Positions 36,541 to 46,899 are shown, numbered from the stretch's first letter. The stretch is DNA of 64,000 nucleotides from Halomonas sp. SpR1 (GCF_031010175.1 NZ_JAUAMB010000011.1:62001-126000), one strand, 5' to 3'. The notes: generated by a model from the sequence alone, not told the origin. Translations and numbers: made by a program.

Positions 36541-36705
36541 GTCGGCAGTTCTCCTGACTGACGGGTCATGGCTAGCTCGCCTTCCCAGACTATGTGTCCA
36601 GTGGCATTAAAGAGCATCGCTCGCCGCCTACAGTTGCGGGGGCAGTTCCGTTTCGCGGCAAGCCGCGGCGGATTCTCTATTAAGTTCCGGGGGGAACACC
36701 GACGT
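36541..36705 (-). ncRNA. cobalamin riboswitch upstream of the second B12-type importer
   Basis: Read on the minus strand, the blocks GGTGTTCCCCCCGG, GAAACGGAACTGCCCCCGC, GCCACTGG, TCTGGGAAGG and GTCAGTCAGGAGAACTGCC occur in the order of the cobalamin aptamer. It lies about 80 bases ahead of the binding-protein start and should repress the importer when cobalamin is plentiful. Confidence 0.92.
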
Positions 36706-36779
36706 CGTCCATTCTAGGTGGCAGGTGGATAGCGAACAACAGAAAGCCTAAGGATCTTATGAGACCTCGCAATATATGT

Positions 36780-36793
36780 AATGTTATAACATT
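36780..36793. promoter_or_regulatory. AATGTTATAACATT palindrome ahead of the corrin operon
   Basis: A perfect 14-bp palindrome (GT on the left flank, GT on the right) lies in the divergent region between the second B12 importer and the corrin operon, 260 bases before the chelatase gene. The form resembles zinc-responsive Zur (Fur-family) boxes of proteobacteria. Assignment is tentative; no regulator gene is nearby. Confidence 0.4.
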
Positions 36794-37053
36794 GTATTTT
36801 GAGTGCGTGTAAAAATCCAGCAGCATTCTTAGCGTGAGCTGACACACGGCCTCGCAAAGTTAACAGCTTGCAACAGATTGGCCTCCCCGCCATGCCTTCC
36901 TCTATACTGAACGCCTTTTATATTTCCACTTCTTTATGAATGGTTTTATTATCACTTGGCTAGTTAGCATGAATCATATTCAAGTCCCTTGCTCCCCAGA
37001 TCAGTTGGCCAATATGGATCGGTTAGTGGGCTTGGCCAGCACGGGAGGTGCCG

Positions 37054-38784
37054 GTGAGTGAGTTTCCCTTTGCGGCGGTGGTTGGCCAAGAAGCGCTTAA
37101 AACGGCGCTGCTTCTTAATGCTATTAACCCGCGCATTGGCGGGGTGCTGATCAGCGGGCCTAGAGGCAGCGCTAAATCGACCTTAGCCCGGGCGCTGGCC
37201 GCCATTCTGCCCAGCGATAGCGACGGGCAGCGTGCTCCTTTTGTTACTCTGCCGCTGGGCGCTAGTGAAGATCGGCTAGTGGGCAGTCTGGATCTGCAAA
37301 AGGTATTGGCCGATGGCGAAGCCACTTTTCATGCCGGGCTGCTGGCTAAAGCCGACGGCGGAGTGCTGTATGTAGATGAAGTCAATCTGCTGCAGGATAC
37401 CTTGGTTGATTTGCTGTTAGACGTCGCCGCTAGTGGTACCAATATCGTTGAGCGCGATGGCATTAGCCACTCCCACCCGGCGCGCTTTAGCCTGATTGGC
37501 ACCATGAACCCGGATGAAGGCGAACTGCGCCCTCAGCTTCTCGACCGCTTTGGACTTTGCCTTGAACAGGCGGGTGCGCTAAGTATCGACGAGCGCATTG
37601 CTATCGTGCAGCAGCGGGAAGCTTTTGATCGCGACCCTGCTGGCACGCTTGAACGGGTTGAGCATGACCAAACCGCCCTGACCGAACGTATTGCTAACGC
37701 GCAGCGCTTGCTCAAGGAGATCACCACCGACCCCTGGGTATACCGCACCGTTGCCACCCGCTGCGAAGCCGCCGGTGTTGAAGGCCTACGCGCCGACGTT
37801 ACCTGGCACCGCGCCGCTCAGGCCCATGCCGCGTGGCGAGGCGTGGGGAGCGTTGAACAGCAGGATATCGATACTGTGGAGCCCTGGGTGTTGGCGCATC
37901 GGCGTACTCAGCCGCCAGAGCAGAGCCCGCCGTCATTGCCGTCTAATCAAACGCCTTCAAATGGCGAGGGTGGTTCGTCGTCAGCGAATAACGCACCTAC
38001 CGGCGGTTCGTCTCATCAGCACGGTGAGCAGGGTCAGTGGGGCGCTATGCCCCCCATGGCGCAAGCGTCGATTAGCCAGCCAGCGCTGAAGCTACCCGAT
38101 AGCGAAGACCTTTTTCAGCAGACTAAACGCACCGAGACCGCCGCTAGCGCGGGCAAAGGCGTTGCGCTAGGCCAGGGGCGATCCCAGGTGGCGACTTCCC
38201 GACTGGACGGGTTTGCGACCATTATCGCCAATCGCGGCCAGTGGCCCTGGCGGCAGTTAAAAATGCGCAAATCTCGCGCGGGGCAGGCCACGGCGCACCT
38301 GGTGCTGCTGGATACCTCCGGCTCGACCCTGGGCCAGCGCTTGTTAGGTCAGGCGAAAGGATTGGTTGAATCGCTGGTGACCCTAGCCTACGCCGCGCGG
38401 GAGCAGGTGGCAGTGCTGGGATTTGGTAATGGCGGAGTGGTGCCGATACTCTCCCGCCGTCGTGCACCTAAACACGTGCGCAGCACCCTCGACAGTGCCC
38501 AAGGCGGCGGTGGAACCCCTCTTCGGGAAGCGATTGTCGAAGCCAAGCGGCTGATTCGTCAATGGCAGCAGCGGGAGCCAGGCCTGCAGGTGCGTACCTA
38601 CCTGATTACCGATGGCCGCACCCGGGAGTCCGTTGACGATCTCGCCCCGCTGGGCGAGTGTGTGTTAATCGATACCGAACAGTCCAAGGTCAAACGCGGC
38701 CAGGGGGCGCGCATTGCCCAGCAGTTGGGCGCGCGCTACTGGCCGGCTGATTTTGCAAAGCCATCTTTAGTAAACCCTATTTGA
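37054..38784 (+). CDS. fused AAA+/VWA chelatase subunit (ChlI-ChlD type)
   Basis: Predicted ATPase partner of CobN for cobalt insertion. The 576-residue protein joins an AAA+ module (Walker A GPRGSAKS at 35-42, [11 protein letters not shown] near 108, [17 protein letters not shown] near 151) to a VWA domain with the MIDAS motif DTSGS at 420-424, by a low-complexity Ser/Gln/Gly linker near 290-340. It takes the place of the separate CobS and CobT chelatase subunits, which are absent. GTG at 37054 follows GGGAGG; a GTG at 37048 is two codons upstream. Confidence 0.9.
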   Translation: MSEFPFAAVVGQEALKTALLLNAINPRIGGVLISGPRGSAKSTLARALAAILPSDSDGQRAPFVTLPLGASEDRLVGSLDLQKVLADGEATFHAGLLAKADGGVLYVDEVNLLQDTLVDLLLDVAASGTNIVERDGISHSHPARFSLIGTMNPDEGELRPQLLDRFGLCLEQAGALSIDERIAIVQQREAFDRDPAGTLERVEHDQTALTERIANAQRLLKEITTDPWVYRTVATRCEAAGVEGLRADVTWHRAAQAHAAWRGVGSVEQQDIDTVEPWVLAHRRTQPPEQSPPSLPSNQTPSNGEGGSSSANNAPTGGSSHQHGEQGQWGAMPPMAQASISQPALKLPDSEDLFQQTKRTETAASAGKGVALGQGRSQVATSRLDGFATIIANRGQWPWRQLKMRKSRAGQATAHLVLLDTSGSTLGQRLLGQAKGLVESLVTLAYAAREQVAVLGFGNGGVVPILSRRRAPKHVRSTLDSAQGGGGTPLREAIVEAKRLIRQWQQREPGLQVRTYLITDGRTRESVDDLAPLGECVLIDTEQSKVKRGQGARIAQQLGARYWPADFAKPSLVNPI

Positions 38785-38805
38785 CCGACTAACCGGGGAA
38801 ACCCC

Positions 38806-39399
38806 ATGAGCGACGCTAGCCATCTAAACCGTATGCAGCGCAAAAAAGAGGTGGTCGATGAGCGGATCAGCCGCGCCACCGAAGAGCGCGGCGTATTGAT
38901 TCTGCTCAAAGGCAACGGCAAGGGCAAAAGCAGCTCCGCCTTTGGCACCATGGCGCGCTCGCTGGGGCACGGCCAGCAGTGCGCGGTGATTCAGTTTATT
39001 AAAGGTCGTCGCGAAACCGGCGAGTACCTGTTCTTCCGCGATCATCCCAAACTCGATTGGCACATTATGGGCCACGGTTTTACCTGGGAAACCCAAGACC
39101 GGGAGCGGGATGTCGAAGCCGCTCAGGCCGCCTGGGCCGTCGCCAAAGGTCTGCTTGAGAACCCCGCTTATCACCTGATCGTGCTGGATGAAATGAGCTA
39201 TATGTTCAAGTATGGCTATCTCGATCCCGAACCGGTGGTAGAAGCGCTGAAGCGCCGCCCAGCCCATCAAAACGTGATTATTACCGGGCGCACCATGGCT
39301 ACGCCGCTGCAGGAAATTGCCGATACCATCAGCACCGTCCAGGACGAACGCCACGCCTTTCGCGGCGGTGTTAAAGCGCAGCTGGGGATCGAATATTGA
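38806..39399 (+). CDS. cobO: cob(I)yrinic acid a,c-diamide adenosyltransferase
   Basis: Adds the adenosyl group to cobalt from ATP. The 197-residue CobA/CobO-type P-loop protein has GNGKGKSSS at 36-44, QFIKGRRETGEY near 65 and VLDEMSYMFKYGYL near 124. The ATG follows a GGGGAAA. Its stop overlaps the cobB start as TGATG. Confidence 0.96.
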   Translation: MSDASHLNRMQRKKEVVDERISRATEERGVLILLKGNGKGKSSSAFGTMARSLGHGQQCAVIQFIKGRRETGEYLFFRDHPKLDWHIMGHGFTWETQDRERDVEAAQAAWAVAKGLLENPAYHLIVLDEMSYMFKYGYLDPEPVVEALKRRPAHQNVIITGRTMATPLQEIADTISTVQDERHAFRGGVKAQLGIEY

Positions 39400-40772
39400 T
39401 GAGCACGCCCACGACGACTTGCCCAGCGCTTTTTCTATCCGCCCCCGCCTCGGGGCAGGGCAAAACCACCGTGACGGCAGGGTTGGCGCGACTGCTGCGT
39501 AATCAGGGCAAGGTGGTGCGGGTATTTAAAACCGGCCCGGACTATCTAGACCCGCAGATCCTCGCCCAGGCCTCCGGCCAGCCGGTAGATCAGCTGGATC
39601 TATGGATGGCCGGGGAAGCCTACTGCCGCCAGCGCTTTTATGAGGCCGCCTGTGAAGCGGATTTGATTCTGGTCGAGGGCGCCATGGGGCTGTTCGATGG
39701 CGAACCCTCCAGCGCGGATTTGGCGGCGCTGTTCGGCATTCCCCTGGCTATCGTCATGGATGTAAAAGGCATGGCCCAAACCGCCGCGGCGCTGGTCTCG
39801 GGGCTGGCCAGCTTTCGTGACGATATCCATATCGCCGGGCTTATCGCCAATGCCTGCGGCTCGGCGCGCCATCGGGAGCTGATCGAAGACGCGTTACCGC
39901 CATCGATTCCTTTGCTGGCCGCCGTGCCACGCGACCCCGCGCTGTCGCTCCCCGAGCGCCATCTGGGGTTGGTGCAGGCGGCAGAGATTCGTGAGGATCT
40001 GGAAGCACGCTTTGAGTCAGCCGCCAAAGCGCTGGAAGCGGCAGGGCTGCTGGAAGCACTCTCAGCATTGCCACCGGTGACCTTTAGTGCGCCTCAAGAA
40101 CAGCTTGTGGCCGTTAAGACTGTGCTTAACGGCCACACCATTGGCGTGGCTCGCGACGCCGCCTTTAGTTTTATCTACCCGGCCAATTTGGATCTGCTTG
40201 AGCAGATGGGCGCCACGCTGCGTTTCTTCTCGCCGTTAACGGATAGCAACCTGCCCGAATGCGACGCCCTATGGCTACCGGGAGGCTACCCGGAGCTGCA
40301 CGCCCAAACCCTTGCCGATAACAGCGCCATGCGCGCGGCCATTCAGACGTTCTTTAACGCCGATAAGCCTATCCTCGCCGAGTGCGGTGGCCTGCTGTAC
40401 TGCCTGGAAACCCTGACCGGCTATGACGATGTGACCCATACCCTGCTGGGCCTGCTGCCAGGGCAGGGCGCCATGCGTGGTCGCCGGGGCTGCCAGGGGA
40501 TGCAAACCGCCGAGTTGCCGGAAGGGCCAGTGCGCGGCCATGCCCACCACCGCTCCATGGCGGAAGGCACGCCGGAGCCGATTGCCCACGGCCGCCGCCA
40601 GCGTCACCCCGCACCGGGGGAGGCGATTTATCGTGATAAGCGCTTAACGGCCACCTATTTACATCTGTTTTTCCCCAATAATCCTGACGCTGTTGCACGC
40701 TTGTTTTCATCTGCCCCGGCGCTACCCGAACAGCAACTCGAGAGTGAGGAGTTCATCCATGCAACCCAGTAA
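39399..40772 (+). CDS. cobB: hydrogenobyrinic acid a,c-diamide synthase
   Basis: Glutamine-dependent amidation of the a and c carboxylates of hydrogenobyrinic acid. The 457-residue protein has an N-terminal dethiobiotin-synthetase-like P-loop SAPASGQGKTT (14-24), and a C-terminal class I-like glutamine amidotransferase domain with nucleophile C329 in AECGGLLY. The ATG at 39399 is directly coupled to cobO. The end overlaps cobW by 14 bases. Confidence 0.95.
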   Translation: MSTPTTTCPALFLSAPASGQGKTTVTAGLARLLRNQGKVVRVFKTGPDYLDPQILAQASGQPVDQLDLWMAGEAYCRQRFYEAACEADLILVEGAMGLFDGEPSSADLAALFGIPLAIVMDVKGMAQTAAALVSGLASFRDDIHIAGLIANACGSARHRELIEDALPPSIPLLAAVPRDPALSLPERHLGLVQAAEIREDLEARFESAAKALEAAGLLEALSALPPVTFSAPQEQLVAVKTVLNGHTIGVARDAAFSFIYPANLDLLEQMGATLRFFSPLTDSNLPECDALWLPGGYPELHAQTLADNSAMRAAIQTFFNADKPILAECGGLLYCLETLTGYDDVTHTLLGLLPGQGAMRGRRGCQGMQTAELPEGPVRGHAHHRSMAEGTPEPIAHGRRQRHPAPGEAIYRDKRLTATYLHLFFPNNPDAVARLFSSAPALPEQQLESEEFIHATQ

Positions 40773-41892
40773 TGTGAAACTAAACAAGATTCCCGCCACT
40801 GTCGTGACAGGTTTTCTCGGTAGCGGCAAAACCACGCTGCTGGCCAATATTCTGCGCCAAGTAACCGGCAAGCGGATCGCCGTGATCGTAAACGAATTCG
40901 GCGAGCAGGATATCGACTCCAGCCTGCTGCGCAGCTGCGCGCTGGGGTGTGAAGAGGGTAGCGAAGGCGGGCAGCTAGACGGTGAAGATGGCAGCATCTA
41001 TGAACTGGCCAATGGCTGTATCTGCTGCACGGTGGAGGAGGAGTTTCTACCGGTAATGAAAAAGCTGGTCGCCCGCCGTAACGATATCGACCATATCCTG
41101 ATCGAAACCAGCGGCCTGGCGCTGCCCAAGCCGCTGGTGCAGGCATTTAACTGGCCCGACGTGCGCCAGCACTGCACCGTGGATGCGATTATTACCGTGA
41201 TCGATGGCCCCGCCGTGGCCGCCGGCCGCTATGCCAGCGATGTGGATAAAGTCGAAGCCCAGCGCCGCGCCGACGAAAGCCTTGATCACGACCCCAGCCT
41301 GCGCGAACTGCTCGACGACCAGCTTAGCGCGGCGGATCTGGTGCTGGTCAGTAAGGCGGACTTACTTAGCCCGGAAGAGCGTGCTCGGGTGGAAGCGGTG
41401 ATTCAGGCGCGGGTGAGTGCCTCGGTGAAAACGCTGTTTATCGATCAGACAGTGACCGGCGATACCGCCCAGTTGGAAGCGCTGATGGGCATTGGCGCGG
41501 CCAGCGAAGAGAACATTGATAGCATCACCAATCACCACGATAAGCACCACGCCGAAGGCGCCCACCACGACCACGCCCACGATAACTTTGATTCCTGCGT
41601 GATTACCCTGGGCGAAGTGGATGGCGACGCCCTGGCCAGCAAGCTGCAGCAGTTGCTGATCGACCACGAGATTTATCGTGCTAAAGGCTTTGCGGCGATT
41701 CCCGGCAAACCGATGCGCCGGGTTATTCAGGCGGTGGGCGAGCGCCTGGAAGGTTACTTCGACCGGCTGTGGGCCCAGGACGAAACCCGCCAAACCCAGC
41801 TGGTGATTATTGGTAAAGACCTGGATATCCCAGCGCTGCGTGAAGCGCTGGCTGATATAGAGGTTCAAACGGCTTCTCAAACGGCTACCTAA
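40759..41892 (+). CDS. cobW: cobalamin biosynthesis GTPase CobW (COG0523)
   Basis: Metal-trafficking GTPase thought to hand Co2+ to CobN. The 377-residue protein has P-loop GFLGSGKTT at 18-26, the metal motif CICC at 87-90 within NGCICCT, a GTPase VSKADLL, and a His-rich stretch HHDKHHAEGAHHDHAHD near 258-274 before the C-terminal CobW_C domain. GAGGAG lies upstream of the ATG at 40759. Placement directly before cobN marks it as the true CobW rather than a zinc paralogue. Confidence 0.95.
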   Translation: MQPSNVKLNKIPATVVTGFLGSGKTTLLANILRQVTGKRIAVIVNEFGEQDIDSSLLRSCALGCEEGSEGGQLDGEDGSIYELANGCICCTVEEEFLPVMKKLVARRNDIDHILIETSGLALPKPLVQAFNWPDVRQHCTVDAIITVIDGPAVAAGRYASDVDKVEAQRRADESLDHDPSLRELLDDQLSAADLVLVSKADLLSPEERARVEAVIQARVSASVKTLFIDQTVTGDTAQLEALMGIGAASEENIDSITNHHDKHHAEGAHHDHAHDNFDSCVITLGEVDGDALASKLQQLLIDHEIYRAKGFAAIPGKPMRRVIQAVGERLEGYFDRLWAQDETRQTQLVIIGKDLDIPALREALADIEVQTASQTAT

Positions 41893-44800
41893 TGCACTTA
41901 TTCGCCGCTAAGCCGGGGGGCTTTGTCGATGATGAAGGCATCATCGATCTACAGCAGAGCCCCGCCGAGGTCGTGATCATGTCCGCCGCCGATAGCAACC
42001 TTTCGGCGTTGGCCCAGGCGGTTGATCGTCTGGGTGAGGCGTACCCCTCGGTGCGGCTGGCCAACTGGATGAATCTGGTCAAGCCCGCCGCCTACGATCT
42101 TTACGAAGATCGGGTGCTGGAAAAGGCCCAGCTGGTGATTGTCTCGCTGCTGGGCGGCAAGGCCTACTGGCCCTACGGCCATGAGCGCCTGCTCGCCTGG
42201 GCAGCGGCCAAACCCGGTCGCCAGCTAATTCTGGTGCCGGGCTGCGACGCCCCGGATGATGCCCTGCTGGAAGACTCCACCATTGCTTTTGATGATGCCT
42301 ACCGGGTGTGGCGCTATCTACGCGAGGGCGGTACTGATAACGCCGAGCAGCTGCTGCGCTTTGTCGCCAGCGAGTGCCTGCCCAGCGAGTGCATAAATAG
42401 TGAGTTAGGCGACTGGCAGGAGCCCAAGGTGATTCCGCCAGCGGTGATTTATGCACCGCAAGATCAGCAGGCTTCAAGCCTCAGCGAGTGGCGTGATCGA
42501 CAGGTGCCTGGGCGGCCGGTGTGCCTGCTGCTGTTTTATCGCAGCCATCTGCAGGGGGGGAATGCCGCCGTGCCCGACGGCATGATCGCAGCGCTTAAAG
42601 AGCAGGGGTTGGAGCCTTTGACGGTGGCGGTGGCTTCATTAAAAGAGGGGCCGTGCATCGATTTTATTAATCATCTAATTGAGCAGACCGGCGCCATGCT
42701 GGTGATTAATACCACCAGCTTTGCGGTCAATCGTAACGCCGATGGGTTGGATGCCCTGGGCGATACGCTTTTAGACAGCTTGTTCGTCGGGCGGCCTGTG
42801 GTACTCCAGGCGATCCTAGCCAGCAGTACCACGGAGGATTGGCAGGGCATGGCCGCCGGGCTGCATAGCCGCGATGTGGCCATGCAGGTGGTGCTGCCGG
42901 AAATGGACGGGCGCATCATTACCCGGGCGGTGGGGTTTAAAGCCGAAGCCCACTATAACCAGCGCTGCCAATTGGCGGTCACCCACCACGTGGTGCACCC
43001 GGAACGAGCCGCCTTTGTGGCCGAGCTGGCCCGGCGTATTTCTTCGCTGCGACTAACACCCAATAGCCAAAAGCGCATCGCGCTGGTCATGGCCAACTAC
43101 CCCAATCGCGATGGCCGGATCGGCAACGGGGTAGGGCTGGATACCCCTGCCTCAACGCTGCAAATTTTAAACGCACTAAAGGGGGCAGGCTATCCCCTCA
43201 GCGAGCTGCCGGAAAGTGGCGATGAATTGATCCGCCTGCTCCAGGGGGCGGTCACCAACGATCACGCCAGCCTCGATCAGCGCGCCTGCTGGCAGAGCAT
43301 CAGCGTTGACGACTACCTCGCCTGGTTTAACACCCTGCCTGTAGTGCTGCAGGACATCGTATGGACACGCTGGGGCGCCCCGCAGCATGATCCCAAATGT
43401 CGTCAGGGGCGGCTGATGATCGCGGGTATTCGCTTGGGCGACACCTTTGTGGGAATCCAGCCCGAGCGGGACTTTATCGACGATCTCACCCAGTCCTACC
43501 ACGACATGCAGTTAGCGCCGCCCCATAGCTACTTGGCGTTTTATTTTTGGCTGCGCGAACACTATCAGGTCGATGCGGTTATCCACGTGGGCAAGCACGG
43601 CAATTTAGAGTGGCTGCCGGGGAAAAGCACTGCGCTAAGCGCCGACTGCTGGCCGGATATTGCCCTGGGGCCGCTGCCGCACTTTTATCCGTTTATCGTC
43701 AATGACCCCGGCGAAGGTGCCCAGGCCAAGCGGCGCAGCCAGGCGGTAATTATCGACCACCTGATGCCGCCCCTGGCCCGAGCAGAACTCTACGGCGCCA
43801 TGGCGGAGCTTGAAGCGCTATGTGACGAATATTACCAAGCGCTGGATATGGATCCCCGCCGGGAAGCACTGATCCGTGGGCAGATTTTAGCCCACCTGCG
43901 GGACACCGGGATTGATCAGGAATTGGCTCACGCCAGCGACGACGCCGAACTTCTCAACGAGCTGGATACCTTCCTCTGCGATATTAAAGAGTCCCAGATT
44001 CGTCACGGCCTGCACGTGCTCGGCACGCTGCCGCCGGAAGAGAAGCGGGCGGGCACCCTGGTGGCGTTACTGCGGCTACCCAGGGGCGAAGCGGTGGCCC
44101 AGCGCGGCCTGCTGCATAACTTAGCCCGCGATTTAGGGTTGATTGAGCAGCATGATGGCAAGCCGTTTGACCCATTGGCCGCTGCTAGTGAGCCCTGGCA
44201 GGGCTCTAAGCCCGCCATCTTGATCGAACAGCTTGATGCCCCCTGGCGCACCGGAGCGGATACCCGGGAGCGCCTGGAAATGCTCGCCGAACGCTGGGTG
44301 AGCGACTACGTATTAGCCCCATTAACCCCAGGCTGCCTGAATGAACTGGCCCGGGATTACCCCGATACGGCGGAGCAGCTACGCTACGCCCGCGAGCATT
44401 TATGGGTCGCCATGCAGCGGGGTGTAAAAATGGAGCTTCAATCGCTGCTGGATGGCCTTGAGGGCATCTTTGTACCCGCCGGGCCCAGCGGCGCGCCCAG
44501 CCGGGGGCGGCTGGATACGCTGCCCACCGGGCGCAACTTTTTCAGCGTCGATAATCGCTCGATTCCATCTCCCGCCGCCTGGACGCTGGGCGAAAAATCC
44601 GCCCAGGCGTTTGTCGAGCGCTACCTGCAGGACAACGGCGACTATCCGCGCCGGTTGGGCCTATCGATCTGGGGCACCGCCACCATGCGCACCGGGGGGG
44701 ATGATATCGCCCAGGCCTTTGCGCTGATGGGCGTGCGCCCTAAATGGTCGCTAGGCTCCCAGCGGGTAACGGACTTCGAGGTCATTCCCTCGATGCTGCT

Positions 44801-45758
44801 CAATCGCCCGCGGGTAGACGTCACGCTGCGGGTCTCCGGGTTTTTCCGCGATGCGTTTCCCAATGTGATTCGCCTGTTCGACGCCGCCGTTCAGGCGGTC
44901 GCCGCCTATGAGGAACCGGGCAACAGCAACACTATCCGCGAGGCGGTGTTAGCCCGCCAGCAAACGCTGGAAGCCCAGGGGCTAAGCCCGGAAATGGCCG
45001 CCCAGGAAGCGAGCTACCGTATCTTCGGCAGCAAGCCGGGCGAGTATGGCGCGGGCCTTAACCGGCTGATTGAAAACCGCTCCTGGGACAGCGCCGACGA
45101 TTTAGCCGAAGCCTATCTCGATGCCGGGGCCTACGCCTACGGTCAGTTTAAGGAGTCGGGTACCGTCGCACGGGGTGCCTTTGAACAGCAGCTCCAAGGC
45201 CTGGATGCAGTGATGCAAAACCAGGATAACCGCGAGCACGATATTCTCGACTCCAACAGCTACTACGCCTTTCAGGGCGGGATGGCCAACGCCAGCCGAG
45301 CGCTAAGCGGTCAGGCGCCGGTGATCTATCACGCCGACCACGCCAATCCCGCCGCGCCCAAGATTCGCACCTTGAAAGAAGAGTTGGCCCGGGTGATTCG
45401 CTCGCGAGTGCTCAACCCCAAGTGGATCAACGCCATGCGCGAACACGGCTATAAAGGGGCTTTTGAGATGGCCGCCACGGTGGACTACCTGTTTGCCTAC
45501 GACGCCACCACCGACTTGGTCGCCGACTACCAGTACGCCCAGGTGAGCGATGCCTTGGTGCTCGACCCAGCCAATCAGCAGTTCCTCCGCGAGCACAACC
45601 CGGCAGCGTTAGAGGAGATGGCCGAACGGCTGCTTGAAGCTGCCCAGCGGGGCATGTGGCAAGCCCCCGGCGAGCACGGTCAAGCACTGCAGGATCTGCT
45701 GCTGGAGATGGATGAAGCCAAAGAGACCGGCGGTTATGTTGCCCAGCCCGCGCATTAA
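41892..45758 (+). CDS. cobN: cobaltochelatase subunit CobN
   Basis: Large subunit that inserts Co2+ into hydrogenobyrinic acid a,c-diamide. The 1288-residue length is normal. HVGKHGNLEWLPGK (near 562-575) and the ASRIFGSKPGEYGAG-like YRIFGSKPGEYGAG (near 1042) are strong CobN/BchH marks. Starts on the cobW stop (TAATG). Works with the chelatase ATPase encoded at 37054. Confidence 0.97.
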   Translation: MHLFAAKPGGFVDDEGIIDLQQSPAEVVIMSAADSNLSALAQAVDRLGEAYPSVRLANWMNLVKPAAYDLYEDRVLEKAQLVIVSLLGGKAYWPYGHERLLAWAAAKPGRQLILVPGCDAPDDALLEDSTIAFDDAYRVWRYLREGGTDNAEQLLRFVASECLPSECINSELGDWQEPKVIPPAVIYAPQDQQASSLSEWRDRQVPGRPVCLLLFYRSHLQGGNAAVPDGMIAALKEQGLEPLTVAVASLKEGPCIDFINHLIEQTGAMLVINTTSFAVNRNADGLDALGDTLLDSLFVGRPVVLQAILASSTTEDWQGMAAGLHSRDVAMQVVLPEMDGRIITRAVGFKAEAHYNQRCQLAVTHHVVHPERAAFVAELARRISSLRLTPNSQKRIALVMANYPNRDGRIGNGVGLDTPASTLQILNALKGAGYPLSELPESGDELIRLLQGAVTNDHASLDQRACWQSISVDDYLAWFNTLPVVLQDIVWTRWGAPQHDPKCRQGRLMIAGIRLGDTFVGIQPERDFIDDLTQSYHDMQLAPPHSYLAFYFWLREHYQVDAVIHVGKHGNLEWLPGKSTALSADCWPDIALGPLPHFYPFIVNDPGEGAQAKRRSQAVIIDHLMPPLARAELYGAMAELEALCDEYYQALDMDPRREALIRGQILAHLRDTGIDQELAHASDDAELLNELDTFLCDIKESQIRHGLHVLGTLPPEEKRAGTLVALLRLPRGEAVAQRGLLHNLARDLGLIEQHDGKPFDPLAAASEPWQGSKPAILIEQLDAPWRTGADTRERLEMLAERWVSDYVLAPLTPGCLNELARDYPDTAEQLRYAREHLWVAMQRGVKMELQSLLDGLEGIFVPAGPSGAPSRGRLDTLPTGRNFFSVDNRSIPSPAAWTLGEKSAQAFVERYLQDNGDYPRRLGLSIWGTATMRTGGDDIAQAFALMGVRPKWSLGSQRVTDFEVIPSMLLNRPRVDVTLRVSGFFRDAFPNVIRLFDAAVQAVAAYEEPGNSNTIREAVLARQQTLEAQGLSPEMAAQEASYRIFGSKPGEYGAGLNRLIENRSWDSADDLAEAYLDAGAYAYGQFKESGTVARGAFEQQLQGLDAVMQNQDNREHDILDSNSYYAFQGGMANASRALSGQAPVIYHADHANPAAPKIRTLKEELARVIRSRVLNPKWINAMREHGYKGAFEMAATVDYLFAYDATTDLVADYQYAQVSDALVLDPANQQFLREHNPAALEEMAERLLEAAQRGMWQAPGEHGQALQDLLLEMDEAKETGGYVAQPAH

Positions 45759-46899
45759 AGGCTGGTGCCCCGGCGCATGGCGACCCATGGCCACCGGCGA
45801 TGGCCTGTTGGTGCGGGTGCGCCCGCCCATGGGCGAGCTTTCACGGCAACAAATGCTGGCGTTATGCGACGCTGCCGACACTTTCGGCAGTGGTTTGATC
45901 GAGCTCACCAGCCGGGCTAATTTCCAGCTGCGCGGGGTGAGCGACGACAGTTGGCCGTTGTTAATGGCTTTTCTGGTTGAGCATCAGCTGGTCAGTGCCA
46001 ACCCGGAAGCAGAACGCCAGCCGCAGCTGATGCTGGCGCCACACTGGCAAGCGGGTGATGACTCGCCTACCATTGCCAGCCTGTTGCAGGCGCGGGGCAG
46101 TGAACTAGCCGCCATGCCCGGCAAGGTGGGGATTGCCATTGATGCGGGAAAGGCGCCGGTGCTCAGCGACAGCGCCGCCGACTTTCGCATTGAACGCTCG
46201 ATAGAAGGCGGCCTGATGGTGCGTTGCGATGGCTATGCACTAGGTACGGCAGTTAGCGATGTTGAAGCCGTCGTTGAGCAGCTAATCCGCCTCACCCACT
46301 GGTTTGTGGAGAGCGGCGGCTGGGACACCGGACGTATGCGTCGCCATACAGCGCCATTGCCGGATTGGGCACCTGCTGATACGGCCCCAGCAGCCTCCGG
46401 TGCCAAGCTGGCGCTGGGCAGCCATCCCGCGGGCCAGGTGGTGGGGCTACCCTTTGGGCGTGCCACCGTCGCAACCCTGCGTGAGTTGGTAGCGTCCACA
46501 AGTGTCACCGCCGTGCAGGTCACGCCCTGGCGGCGCTTGCTGGTTAAACAGAAATTAGTGCAGGGCGATGTGGCGCCAGCGGTGGATGGCTTAATCCGGC
46601 ATAATAGCGACCCGCGGCTATCCATAGATGCCTGCCCCGGCGCGCCTTACTGCGAGCAGGCAAGTGTCGCCACTCAGCCGCTCGCGGAGCGGCTAAGCGG
46701 CCTGAAAAACAGCAGCGTCCATATATCCGGCTGCGCTAAAGGCTGTGCCCGTCGCTCACATGCCGATGTTTGTTTGGTAGGCGAGGGCGGCCGATTTAAT
46801 CTTATTGTTAACGGCGCTGCCGATAGCACGCCGGTTAGAACAGACCTCACCGAGAGTGAGGCGTTGGATTTAGTAAGAAAGCTCAGCGAAAGCAGTTAG
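45736..46899 (+). CDS. cobG: precorrin-3B synthase
   Basis: Fe-S monooxygenase that hydroxylates precorrin-3A to 3B, the oxygen-requiring mark of the aerobic route. The 387-residue nitrite/sulfite reductase homologue has cluster ligands C300, C306, C333 and C337 in DACPGAPYC and SGCAKGC. The ATG at 45736 lies in the last codons of cobN (23-base overlap). A longer in-frame ATG at 45634 inside cobN is unlikely. Confidence 0.94.
   Translation: MLPSPRIKGWCPGAWRPMATGDGLLVRVRPPMGELSRQQMLALCDAADTFGSGLIELTSRANFQLRGVSDDSWPLLMAFLVEHQLVSANPEAERQPQLMLAPHWQAGDDSPTIASLLQARGSELAAMPGKVGIAIDAGKAPVLSDSAADFRIERSIEGGLMVRCDGYALGTAVSDVEAVVEQLIRLTHWFVESGGWDTGRMRRHTAPLPDWAPADTAPAASGAKLALGSHPAGQVVGLPFGRATVATLRELVASTSVTAVQVTPWRRLLVKQKLVQGDVAPAVDGLIRHNSDPRLSIDACPGAPYCEQASVATQPLAERLSGLKNSSVHISGCAKGCARRSHADVCLVGEGGRFNLIVNGAADSTPVRTDLTESEALDLVRKLSESS

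Noticed and set aside
36969..37061. A 30-codon frame ([20 protein letters not shown]...) ending at the chelatase start
   Set aside because: Position suggests a coupled leader peptide, but there is no ribosome site and no codon runs of the kind seen in attenuators.
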